NCBI GenBank assembly: GCA_900757295.1
Contig: CAAENH010000119.1
Location: 1-13,021, forward strand
Reading direction: 5' to 3'
Length of the DNA stretch: 13,021 bases
Origin: Bacilli bacterium
GTDB lineage: Bacteria; Bacillota_I; Bacilli_A; RF39; UBA660
Shown: in pieces, positions 1-6,413 of the stretch
Position numbering within the stretch: position 1 is the stretch's first letter
Layout of the letters: each line of letters begins with the position of its first letter
The notes under the pieces: model-generated
The model's database searches: none
What the model saw: only the letters and a program-made list of their open reading frames with translations
What the model was told of the DNA's origin: nothing
Program-made: the position numbers and the translations under genes

Positions 1-1
1 C

Positions 2-1213
2 GAAAATAATCCTTATGAAGCTTTTTCTAATTCTAATTTTGGAGGAATAATAGGAGTATATTTAGAAAAGTTTAAAGAATTTAGTAATATTGATTTAAAA
101 TTTACGCGTTTTAAAAATAAAAAAAGTTTATTTAATGCTATTAATAAAAAAGATATAGACTTATATACTAATTTTTATGCTTCTAATACTGATTATAATA
201 CTTTAAAATCATTGTTAAATATGAATTATTATATAATAATGCCTGAAACAGATTATAGTGTAATAAATACATTGAAATCTTTAAGCAATGATGAAGTTTA
301 TGTTTTAGAAGATAGTTTATTAGAAAATTATTTGAATTCCTTAGGTTACTTAAATATTAAAACTTATAAAAATACAAGTGATTTAAAAAAACTTACTAGA
401 AGTAATAAAATAGTAGCAATTGATAAAAATAATTTTGATTACTATAATAAAAAAGTAATTAAGAATTATACAGTTAGATATACTGATAATTTATATCAAA
501 CATATAATTTTAATAGTAATGCATCAGATACTTTTAATAGTTTATTTATTGAATATATTAATTATTTAGATCCTAGTTTAATTACTAATGAAGGGGTATT
601 AAGCAATAAAGTTATTGTAAGAAGTGGAACTTTATTAGGAACTGTTGCAACTTATATTTTGTATATTGTGTTTATTGGTATTATTGTAGGGTTAATAGTT
701 TATAAATCTACTAAAAAGATTAAAATTGCTAATAGAATTAAAAAAGAAGATAAGATGAGATTTATTGATCAATTAACTTCTTTAAAAAATCGTAACTATT
801 TAAATGAAAATATAGCAAATTGGAATAAAAATACAATTTATCCACAAACTACAATTGTTATCGACTTAAATAATATTCAATATATTAATGATACTTATGG
901 TTACGAAGAAGGAGATAAACAAATTAAAGCTGCAGCTAATATTTTAATTAAATTGCAATTAGACAATTCAGATATAATGAGAACTGATGGAACAGAATTC
1001 TTAGTTTATTTAGTAGGCTATTCTGAAAAACAAATAGCTAGTTACATGCGTAAGCTTTATAAAGAGTTTAAAAAATTACCATATGATTATGGTGTTGTAA
1101 TGGGTTATGATACTATTAATGATGATATTAAATTATTAGAAGATGCTATAAATGAAGCTACTGTAGCAATGAAGGAAAAGAAAAATGAAAAAGAGAATGA
1201 AAAATCTCAATAA
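2..1213 (+). CDS. SBP-like sensor / TM / degenerate GGDEF receptor (5' truncated)
   Basis: The frame is open from base 2, so this is the C-terminal 403 residues of a gene that begins outside the window; the ATG at 212 is internal. Residues about 1-200 resemble a type 3 extracellular solute-binding domain (NNPYEAF near the visible start, then GGIIGVYLEKF and KDIDLYTNFY). One TM helix follows at about 211-235, and then a cytoplasmic GGDEF fold with DQLTSLKNRNYL and IDLNNIQYINDTYGYEEGD. The signature loop, however, reads RTDGTEF (bases 980-1000) where an active cyclase has RxGG(D/E)EF, so the first Gly and the catalytic third-position acid are both changed. The fold is recognisable, but diguanylate cyclase activity is doubtful. 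I infer a ligand-sensing receptor with a nucleotide-binding or regulatory output. The last 29 bases overlap the YihY gene, suggesting translational coupling. Confidence 0.85.
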   Translation, partial: ENNPYEAFSNSNFGGIIGVYLEKFKEFSNIDLKFTRFKNKKSLFNAINKKDIDLYTNFYASNTDYNTLKSLLNMNYYIIMPETDYSVINTLKSLSNDEVYVLEDSLLENYLNSLGYLNIKTYKNTSDLKKLTRSNKIVAIDKNNFDYYNKKVIKNYTVRYTDNLYQTYNFNSNASDTFNSLFIEYINYLDPSLITNEGVLSNKVIVRSGTLLGTVATYILYIVFIGIIVGLIVYKSTKKIKIANRIKKEDKMRFIDQLTSLKNRNYLNENIANWNKNTIYPQTTIVIDLNNIQYINDTYGYEEGDKQIKAAANILIKLQLDNSDIMRTDGTEFLVYLVGYSEKQIASYMRKLYKEFKKLPYDYGVVMGYDTINDDIKLLEDAINEATVAMKEKKNEKENEKSQ

Positions 1214-2048
1214 CAAATTCAAACGCTTTTTAAAAAATTTTTTAAAGACTTTAAGAAGGCCTGAAATGTCTATATTACCTGGACATTTGGCTTTCTTCTT
1301 TGTTTTAAGTGTTGTTCCAATTTTAACACTTATAAGTTATGGGGCATCTTATTTGCATATTTCTGCTGATTTCTTAGCTAATTTCGTGGCTAAAGCTTTT
1401 TCTAAAGATTTGGCTATGTTATTAAGTCCTATAATGCGTACAGATACATTAGGAATAAAATTTTTTGTATCTTTGATAGTTGGTTTTTTTATTGCTTCCA
1501 ATGGTGCTGATTCTATAATTGTTACTTCTAATACAATTTACAAGAATCCAAATTCTAATTATTTTAGAAGAAGAATAAAAGCTATTATAATGACAGGTTT
1601 TATTGTTACATTATTTATATTTATATTACTAGTTCCTGTTTTTGGTAATATGATTGTTGATGCTATAAAATTTGTTGATTTAAATCCTTATGTATCTTTA
1701 AAAATAGAGCAAGTTTTTAATCTTTTAAAGGGACCTGTTTCTTGGTTTGTAATGTTTATGTTTATTAAAATCATTTACACAATGGCTCCTGATAGAAAAT
1801 TACCTAGTAGTTGTACAACGTATGGTGCAATATTTACTACAATATTATGGATTATTATAACTGCTATTTATTCATATTACATAACTCATTTTGCTAAGTA
1901 TGATTTATTTTATGGTGGTTTAGCTAATTTAGTTATATTGATGTTATGGGTTTATTTTTTAGCTTATGTTTTTGTAATAGGAATGTGTTTAAATCATAAT
2001 AAAGAGATTGAAAAATTGGAAAAAACAGGAGAAATAAATATTAAATAA
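1185..2048 (+). CDS. YihY/BrkB family inner-membrane protein
   Basis: This 287-residue polytopic membrane protein has the YihY/BrkB layout. A basic N-terminus (KRFLKNFLKTLRRPEMSILPGHLAFFFVLSVVPIL) leads into about six TM segments near residues 33-55, 92-112, 133-158, 188-205, 213-236 and 243-267. Family hallmarks are the early LAFFFVLSVVP segment, the mid GADSIIVTSNTIY stretch, and the late PDRKLPSSCTTYGAIFTTILW followed by YGGLANLVILMLWVYFLAYVFVIGM. The molecular role of the family is unsettled; old labels such as 'ribonuclease BN' or 'virulence factor BrkB' should not be trusted. The start at 1185 has AAGGA at 1172-1176, eight bases upstream; an in-frame ATG at 1197 is a weaker alternative. 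The gene starts inside the preceding receptor gene and is followed by a terminator-like hairpin, so the two form the end of one operon. Confidence 0.93.
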   Translation: MKKRMKNLNNKFKRFLKNFLKTLRRPEMSILPGHLAFFFVLSVVPILTLISYGASYLHISADFLANFVAKAFSKDLAMLLSPIMRTDTLGIKFFVSLIVGFFIASNGADSIIVTSNTIYKNPNSNYFRRRIKAIIMTGFIVTLFIFILLVPVFGNMIVDAIKFVDLNPYVSLKIEQVFNLLKGPVSWFVMFMFIKIIYTMAPDRKLPSSCTTYGAIFTTILWIIITAIYSYYITHFAKYDLFYGGLANLVILMLWVYFLAYVFVIGMCLNHNKEIEKLEKTGEINIK

Positions 2049-2060
2049 TATTGCATAATA

Positions 2061-2102
2061 CTAAATGTACACACGAGTATTATTTGTGTACGTTTAGTTT
2101 TT
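2061..2102 (+). terminator. Terminator-like hairpin after the YihY gene
   Basis: Arm CTAAATGTACACA (2061-2073) pairs with TGTGTACGTTTAG (2085-2097): 13 pairs including one G-U, an 11-base loop, then TTTTT at 2098-2102. It begins 12 bases past the YihY stop, as expected for an intrinsic terminator. The U run is short, so it may be leaky. Confidence 0.7.
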
Positions 2103-2152
2103 AAATATTAATTTAATATAATTTGTATTAACGATATTTAAGAATAATACTC

Positions 2153-2182
2153 AATAAGAAAAGGAATCCTTTTCTTATTTTT
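2153..2182 (+). terminator. Second hairpin with T-tract (possible tandem terminator)
   Basis: Arm AATAAGAAAAGGA (2153-2165) and arm TCCTTTTCTTATT (2167-2179) are perfect complements around a single central base, and TTT follows. The tight centre forces a loop of three or more bases. It sits between the YihY terminator and the promoter of the next gene, so it probably stops read-through. An attenuator is possible, but I see no leader peptide. Confidence 0.5.
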
Positions 2183-2183
2183 G

Positions 2184-2212
2184 TTGTATAATAATAAAGA
2201 TTTTGTTATGAT
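2184..2212 (+). promoter_or_regulatory. SigA-type promoter of the exported-protein gene
   Basis: A -35 TTGTAT (2184-2189), a 17-base spacer and a -10 TATGAT (2207-2212). The predicted start near 2219 gives a leader of about 20 bases before the ATG at 2239. It begins just after the second hairpin, consistent with an independent transcript. Confidence 0.55.
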
Positions 2213-2238
2213 ATTAATATAGTAAGGTTCTGGTATAT

Positions 2239-2790
2239 ATGAATAAGAAAAATAAAATTTTAATTTTTTCAACTATAATAGTTATGGTATTAATATTAAT
2301 TTTTGCGTTTGCTTATGCATATTTAGGTTATAATGCTAAACAGGAAAAAGATAATGTTTATAAAGTATCTTGTTATGATGTAACTTATGATGAAAGTTTA
2401 GAAGGTGTTACATTAGAAAATGCTTATCCTGTTAGTGATGAAGTTGGTTTAAATCAAACTCCATATACTTTAAAATTAACTAATAATTGTAGTTATTCAT
2501 TAAATTATAATATCTATTTAAATGTTTTAGAAGATAGTACTACAGATGATTCTTTATTAAGAATTGGTGTTAATGGTGTAGCTAGTGATTTAACTTCATT
2601 TGATGTAGTTGCACCAACTATTAAAAATACTAAAAATGCTTATAAAATAATGAATGGTTCTATTGCAACTAATCAAACAATTGAAGTTAATGTTACAAGT
2701 TGGATGTCTTCGGCTGTTACTAATGATACTGGTGAAAATAGTCAATTTGTTAATAAGATAAGTGCTGAAGTAGCTATACCTAAAAATTAA
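2239..2790 (+). CDS. Signal-anchored extracytoplasmic protein of unknown function
   Basis: I do not recognise a named family. The 183-residue protein has a short basic N-terminus (MNKKNK), a hydrophobic helix at about residues 7-29 ending in AYAYLGY, and a remainder rich in Asn, Thr, Ser, Val and Tyr in beta-prone stretches such as TPYTLKLTNNCSYSLNYNIYLNV. It is most simply a membrane-anchored or cleaved exported protein with a beta-sandwich domain. The only two cysteines, C45 and C84, both lie in the exported part and could form a disulfide. Weak resemblance in layout to TasA/CalY-type surface proteins (helix, AYAY, then beta-rich domain with 'LTNNC...NY' strands) is only suggestive. AAGG at 2224-2227 is the candidate ribosome site. 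The gene has its own promoter and terminator and so is monocistronic. Confidence 0.75.
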   Translation: MNKKNKILIFSTIIVMVLILIFAFAYAYLGYNAKQEKDNVYKVSCYDVTYDESLEGVTLENAYPVSDEVGLNQTPYTLKLTNNCSYSLNYNIYLNVLEDSTTDDSLLRIGVNGVASDLTSFDVVAPTIKNTKNAYKIMNGSIATNQTIEVNVTSWMSSAVTNDTGENSQFVNKISAEVAIPKN

Positions 2791-2813
2791 GTTATACATC
2801 TGTATAACTTTTT
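2789..2813 (+). terminator. Intrinsic terminator of the exported-protein gene
   Basis: AAGTTATACA (2789-2798) pairs with TGTATAACTT (2801-2810) around TC, effectively a 7-9 pair stem with a small loop, followed by a T run to 2813. It starts at the stop codon of the gene. Confidence 0.7.
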
Positions 2814-2832
2814 ATATTAATTAATATAAAAA
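2809..2832. repeat. 24-bp perfect AT-only palindrome upstream of nifJ
   Basis: The sequence is self-complementary over 24 bases, centred at 2820/2821 (TTAATTAA core). It overlaps the tail of the preceding terminator and ends five bases before the TG of the nifJ extended -10. It could be an operator for nifJ, extra terminator structure, or chance in AT-rich DNA. It does not resemble the TTGTGA...TCACAA consensus of Rex. Confidence 0.4.
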
Positions 2833-2845
2833 TAAATGATATAAT
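2817..2845 (+). promoter_or_regulatory. nifJ promoter, extended -10 type
   Basis: A perfect TATAAT (2840-2845) is preceded by TGA (2837-2839), giving an extended -10. The best -35 at 17-base spacing is TTAATT (2817-2822), which is poor and lies inside the AT palindrome. Predicted start near 2852, leader about 17 bases. Confidence 0.6.
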
Positions 2846-2868
2846 TAAATAAGATAGGAATGATCTAA

Positions 2869-5800
2869 ATGTTAATAAAAGATGGAAATAAAGCGGTTGG
2901 AGAAGTTGCTTATAAGTTTAGTGATATATGTGCTATATATCCTATTACGCCGTCTTCTCCAATGGCTAGCACTGTAGACAAACTTTCTTCTAAAAAAGAG
3001 ACTAATGTGTTTAAAAACGTAGTTAAAGTAGTTCAAATGCAAAGTGAAGCAGGTGTTGCTGGATGTATGCATGGTTCTTTACTTGCAGGATCACTATCAA
3101 CTACTTTTACATCTAGTCAAGGGCTTCTTTTAATGATTCCAAATATGTATAAAATGGCTGGCGAGATGTTACCTGCTGTTATTCATGTTGCAGCTAGAAG
3201 TATTGCTACTCATGCTTTGTCTATTTTTGGTGATCATCAAGATATTTATGCTACTAGACAAACTGGTTTTTGTATGTTATCAAGTTCTTCCGTAGAAGAT
3301 GCATCTAATATAGCAGCAATTGCTCATTTAAGTAGTATTAAAAGTAGTTTACCTTTTCTTCATTTCTTTGATGGTTTTAGAACAAGTCATGAAGTTAATA
3401 CAATTGAAAATGATTATTTAGATAAAATTATTAATTTAGTTGACTTTAGTAAAGTAGAAGAATTTAGAAATAGAATGCTTATTGGAAATAAACCACTTCA
3501 AAAAGGAATGGCAGAAAATGAAGATATATATTTTCAATCAACTGAAGCAAGAAATAATGCATATGAAGAAGTTGCAGATATTGTTAACGATTATATGAAC
3601 AAAGTTAATAAGATATGTAAGAAAGATTATAAACCTTTTAATTATTATGGTGCAGAAGATGCAACTAATGTTATTGTAGCTATGGGAAGTGTCTGCGATA
3701 CTATAAAAATGGTTGTTGATGTTTTAAATAAAAATGATCAAAAAGTAGGGATGGTAGAAGTTCATTTGTATAGACCATTTTCTACAAAATATCTTTTAAA
3801 AGTTTTACCTGAAAGTATAAAGAATATGGCAGTTTTAGATAGAACTAAAGAATCTGGATCTATGTATGAGCCATTGTGTTTAGATGTAATAGCAGCTTTA
3901 AAAAATACTAATATTGATATAGTTGGAGGTAGGTATGGTTTATCAGGAAAAAATACAACTCCAGCTATGATAAAAAGCGTTTTTGATATGCTTAATAATA
4001 AATTACAAGATCACTTTGTTATTGGGATAGATGATGATGTTACTAATTTAAGTCTTCCATTAACAAATTATAAATTAGATTTAAATGCTCAAGAAATGAT
4101 TGTTTACGGGTATGGATCAGATGGAATGGTTAGTGCGTGTAAAGAATTATTGCAAATAATTTGTAAAGAAAAGAATAAATTTGTTCAAGGATATTTTGAA
4201 TATGATTCTAAGAAAAGTGGTGGAGTAACAAAGTCCCATCTGCGTATTAGTGATGAAAAGATAAATGCACCTTATTATGTAGAAAATCCTAAATGTATTG
4301 TTATTACTAAAAAAGAATATTTAGAAAGATTTGATACAATAAGTAATATAAAAGAAAATGGTATTATATTACTTAATATTAATGATAATGATTTAAATAA
4401 TATTTTATCTGATAAAGTAAAAAGTATTTTGACAGACAAAAAAGTAAAAATTTTGACAATAGATGCTAATAAAATTGTAAATAAATATAAATTAAATGGT
4501 AAATTAAGCAAAATTATGGAAATTGTATTATTAGAAATTCTAGGGATTAAAAATGCTTTAAATATTTTAGAAGATTTAATAAAAGAAAAATTTAAAACTA
4601 AAGGTGAAGAAGTAATTAATAATAATATTAGTGCTATTAAAGAGGCGCTAAAATCTATTAACATGTTTGATGGAAATTTAACTTATGAAAATAGCATTAT
4701 AAATGATAAAAATGATATTTTTGATATGATTGATTCTAGAAGAGGAAATGAATTAAAAGTAAGTGATTTATTAAATTATAAGGATGGCAGTTTTTCTTGT
4801 GATTTTAATAAAAATAAATATCAGTATAATGGTAATAAAATTCCAAAGTGGATAAAAGAAAATTGTATTCAATGTAATATGTGTTCTTTTGTCTGCCCAC
4901 ATGGAGTAATCAGACCTTTTAAAGTTGATGAAGGTGGTATTCCTTTAATAGGATCTAAAGATAAAAAAGAATTTTTAATTGCTGTTAATGGTGATAAATG
5001 TACTGGTTGTGGTTTATGTATTAAAAGCTGTCCGGGTAAAAAGGGTGTTAAAGCTTTAGAATGGACTGACAACAATTTAAATCAAGAGTCTGTTAATAAA
5101 TTATTTACATTAAATAATGAACCAGAAGAAAATATTTATAATGTTCGAAATAGCCAATTTAATAAACCTCTTTTTGAATATTCAGGTGCTTGTGCTGGTT
5201 GTGGTGAAGCCGGATATATTAAACTATTAACACAATTATTTCAAAATAATCTATTAATTGCTAATGCTACAGGATGTTCTAGTATATATGGTGGTAGTGT
5301 TCCTAATACAGCATATAATGTTTCATGGGCAAATAGTTTGTTTGAAGATAATGCTGAATTTGGATTAGGTATGTATTACTCATATAAGAATAATAGATTA
5401 AAGTTAATGAATATTATTAAAAATTCTTTAAATAATGTTAATGATGATGTAAAAGAACAATTTGAACTATGGCTAAATAATATAGATGATAGTAAGATTA
5501 CTAATAAAGTTAAAAATGCATTAGAAAATCTTGATATTCCTAAAGAAGTTGGAAGTTTAATAAATTATATACCTAATAAAGATATATGGTGTATTGGCGG
5601 TGACGGATGGGCTTATGATATTGGATTTGGTGGTATTGATCAAGTTTTATCTAGCAATGAAAATGTAAATATTTTAATTTTAGATAGTGAAGTTTATTCT
5701 AATACTGGTGGTCAAGCTAGTAAGTCATCTCAATTAGCACAAGTAGCAGAATTTGCTGATATGGGTAAGAAAACTGTAAAAAAGGATTTATTTAAAATTG

Positions 5801-6204
5801 CAATGTGTTATCCAAATACTTATGTAGCTAGTGTATGTATGGGTGCAAATCCAATGCAAACTATTAAAGCTTTTAAAGAAGCAAAAGAACACCAAGGTCC
5901 TTCTATAATAATTGCTTATAGTACTTGTATTGAACAAGGAATTAAACATGGAATGAACTGTTCTTTAGAAGAACAGAAACAATTAGTAGATTGCGGTTAT
6001 TTACTATTAATGAGATATGATTCAAATAAACTATATATTGATTCAAAAGAGCCTGATTTTTCATTATATGAAAAAACCTTACTTAATGAAGTAAGGTATA
6101 AAGCTTTAGAAATTAAAAATAAACCTATGGCTCTAAAATTATTAGATCTTAATAAAAAAATGGCTCAAAAAAGATATATGTATTATACTAGTTTAATTAA
6201 ATAA
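2869..6204 (+). CDS. nifJ: Pyruvate:ferredoxin (flavodoxin) oxidoreductase
   Basis: Single-chain 2-oxoacid:ferredoxin oxidoreductase that oxidises pyruvate with CoA to acetyl-CoA and CO2, passing electrons to ferredoxin or flavodoxin in the cytoplasm of anaerobes. All domains are present in order: the N-terminal pyrimidine-binding domain (YPITPSSPM at 24-32, QSEAG with E60), domain II, the gamma-type domain (YGYGSDG near 414-420), and a ferredoxin domain with C666/C669/C672/C676 and C711/C714/C717/C721. The TPP domain follows, with G-D912-G and N945TGGQ. Proximal-cluster cysteines C775, C778 and C803 are followed by C1020 in STCIEQGIKHG, the expected four. At 1111 residues it is slightly short for the family (often about 1170-1230); a Lys/Asn/Ile-rich stretch around 500-640 looks divergent. 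The AGGA site near 2856 supports the start. It appears monocistronic. Intactness of every cofactor ligand argues for a working enzyme. Confidence 0.98.
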   Translation: MLIKDGNKAVGEVAYKFSDICAIYPITPSSPMASTVDKLSSKKETNVFKNVVKVVQMQSEAGVAGCMHGSLLAGSLSTTFTSSQGLLLMIPNMYKMAGEMLPAVIHVAARSIATHALSIFGDHQDIYATRQTGFCMLSSSSVEDASNIAAIAHLSSIKSSLPFLHFFDGFRTSHEVNTIENDYLDKIINLVDFSKVEEFRNRMLIGNKPLQKGMAENEDIYFQSTEARNNAYEEVADIVNDYMNKVNKICKKDYKPFNYYGAEDATNVIVAMGSVCDTIKMVVDVLNKNDQKVGMVEVHLYRPFSTKYLLKVLPESIKNMAVLDRTKESGSMYEPLCLDVIAALKNTNIDIVGGRYGLSGKNTTPAMIKSVFDMLNNKLQDHFVIGIDDDVTNLSLPLTNYKLDLNAQEMIVYGYGSDGMVSACKELLQIICKEKNKFVQGYFEYDSKKSGGVTKSHLRISDEKINAPYYVENPKCIVITKKEYLERFDTISNIKENGIILLNINDNDLNNILSDKVKSILTDKKVKILTIDANKIVNKYKLNGKLSKIMEIVLLEILGIKNALNILEDLIKEKFKTKGEEVINNNISAIKEALKSINMFDGNLTYENSIINDKNDIFDMIDSRRGNELKVSDLLNYKDGSFSCDFNKNKYQYNGNKIPKWIKENCIQCNMCSFVCPHGVIRPFKVDEGGIPLIGSKDKKEFLIAVNGDKCTGCGLCIKSCPGKKGVKALEWTDNNLNQESVNKLFTLNNEPEENIYNVRNSQFNKPLFEYSGACAGCGEAGYIKLLTQLFQNNLLIANATGCSSIYGGSVPNTAYNVSWANSLFEDNAEFGLGMYYSYKNNRLKLMNIIKNSLNNVNDDVKEQFELWLNNIDDSKITNKVKNALENLDIPKEVGSLINYIPNKDIWCIGGDGWAYDIGFGGIDQVLSSNENVNILILDSEVYSNTGGQASKSSQLAQVAEFADMGKKTVKKDLFKIAMCYPNTYVASVCMGANPMQTIKAFKEAKEHQGPSIIIAYSTCIEQGIKHGMNCSLEEQKQLVDCGYLLLMRYDSNKLYIDSKEPDFSLYEKTLLNEVRYKALEIKNKPMALKLLDLNKKMAQKRYMYYTSLIK

Positions 6205-6236
6205 AAAAAGGAACTGTCCCCCTGAAGAGCAGTTCC
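6204..6236 (-). terminator. Strong intrinsic terminator of the minus-strand sRNA
   Basis: Read on the minus strand, GGAACTG (6236-6230) pairs with CAGTTCC (6216-6210) around a 13-base loop containing GGGGG, followed at once by seven T residues (6209-6203). On the plus strand there is no T-run after this stem, so its orientation is minus. It abuts the nifJ stop codon, so the sRNA ends just short of the nifJ coding sequence. Confidence 0.8.
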
Positions 6237-6302
6237 AAAAGAATAAAAAGGGGTTGGCTAGTGTGATACTAGCACCAATTCGCCTCAAAGTGAATTGGTG
6301 CT
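6204..6302 (-). ncRNA. Predicted small RNA A, C-rich linker type
   Basis: No ORF occupies this stretch, but on the minus strand it has every part of an sRNA gene: promoter TTGACA-17-TAGTAT, predicted start at A6302, and a U-tract terminator about 95 bases later. The RNA would open with an 11-pair hairpin (AGCACCAATTC with GAATTGGTGCT, 6302-6271). A short stem GCTAGT/ACTAGC (6273-6257) follows; it shares three bases with the first, so only one can form fully. Then come a CCAACCCC linker plus U-rich stretch (about 6258-6237) and the terminator hairpin. The linker could pair with Shine-Dalgarno GGGG/GGAGG-type sites, as C-rich sRNA loops do in RsaE/RoxS and FsrA. It can also pair with AGGGG in the RNA's own terminator loop (6223-6219 with 6253-6249), making a pseudoknot. 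Name and targets are unknown. Confidence 0.6.
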
Positions 6303-6306
6303 TTAT

Positions 6307-6335
6307 ATACTAATAGATAAGGTGTTAATTGTCAA
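6307..6335 (-). promoter_or_regulatory. SigA-type promoter of sRNA A
   Basis: Minus strand: perfect -35 TTGACA (6335-6330), 17-base spacer, -10 TAGTAT (6312-6307). The first base of the 5' hairpin (A6302) is about five bases past the -10. The -35 overlaps the plus-strand terminator stem, so rightward transcription from nifJ and leftward sRNA transcription share this DNA. Confidence 0.65.
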
Positions 6336-6354
6336 CACTTTTTTTCTTTTTTTT
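6319..6354 (+). terminator. Plus-strand terminator between nifJ and recG
   Basis: AAGGTGTT (6319-6326) pairs with AACACTTT (6334-6341) around AATTGTC, with one G-U pair, followed by a T-rich run interrupted by one C to 6354. It would end the nifJ transcript about 115 bases past its stop and make its 3' UTR fully antisense to sRNA A. Confidence 0.65.
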
Positions 6355-6367
6355 AGAAAAAATCTTA

Positions 6368-6397
6368 TTAGACAAATAAATGTTTGTGTTATATAAT
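6368..6397 (+). promoter_or_regulatory. recG promoter with almost no 5' UTR
   Basis: -35 TTAGAC (6368-6373), 18-base spacer, perfect -10 TATAAT (6392-6397). A start seven bases on falls at about 6404, the first base of the AGGTGA ribosome site, so the leader would be about 10 bases. Confidence 0.6.
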
Positions 6398-6413
6398 TTA
6401 ATTAGGTGAAAAT

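Noticed and set aside
212..214. ATG at 212 as the start of the GGDEF receptor
   Set aside because: The same frame is open back to base 2 and encodes clear sensor-domain sequence, so this Met is internal.
2830..2845. 16-base sequence shared by the nifJ promoter and the minus strand at 9107-9092
   Set aside because: Entirely A/T except one G; matches of this length are expected by chance in such AT-rich DNA. A leftward extended -10 there would only produce antisense to the DUF975 gene.
4275..4664. 129-codon minus-strand ORF inside nifJ
   Set aside because: It is antisense to an uninterrupted, well-supported nifJ frame and has no ribosome site or domain.
6204..6302. T-box or known riboswitch upstream of recG
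   Set aside because: No T-box sequence or known riboswitch core is visible, the recG promoter lies downstream of it, and the elements make sense on the minus strand.
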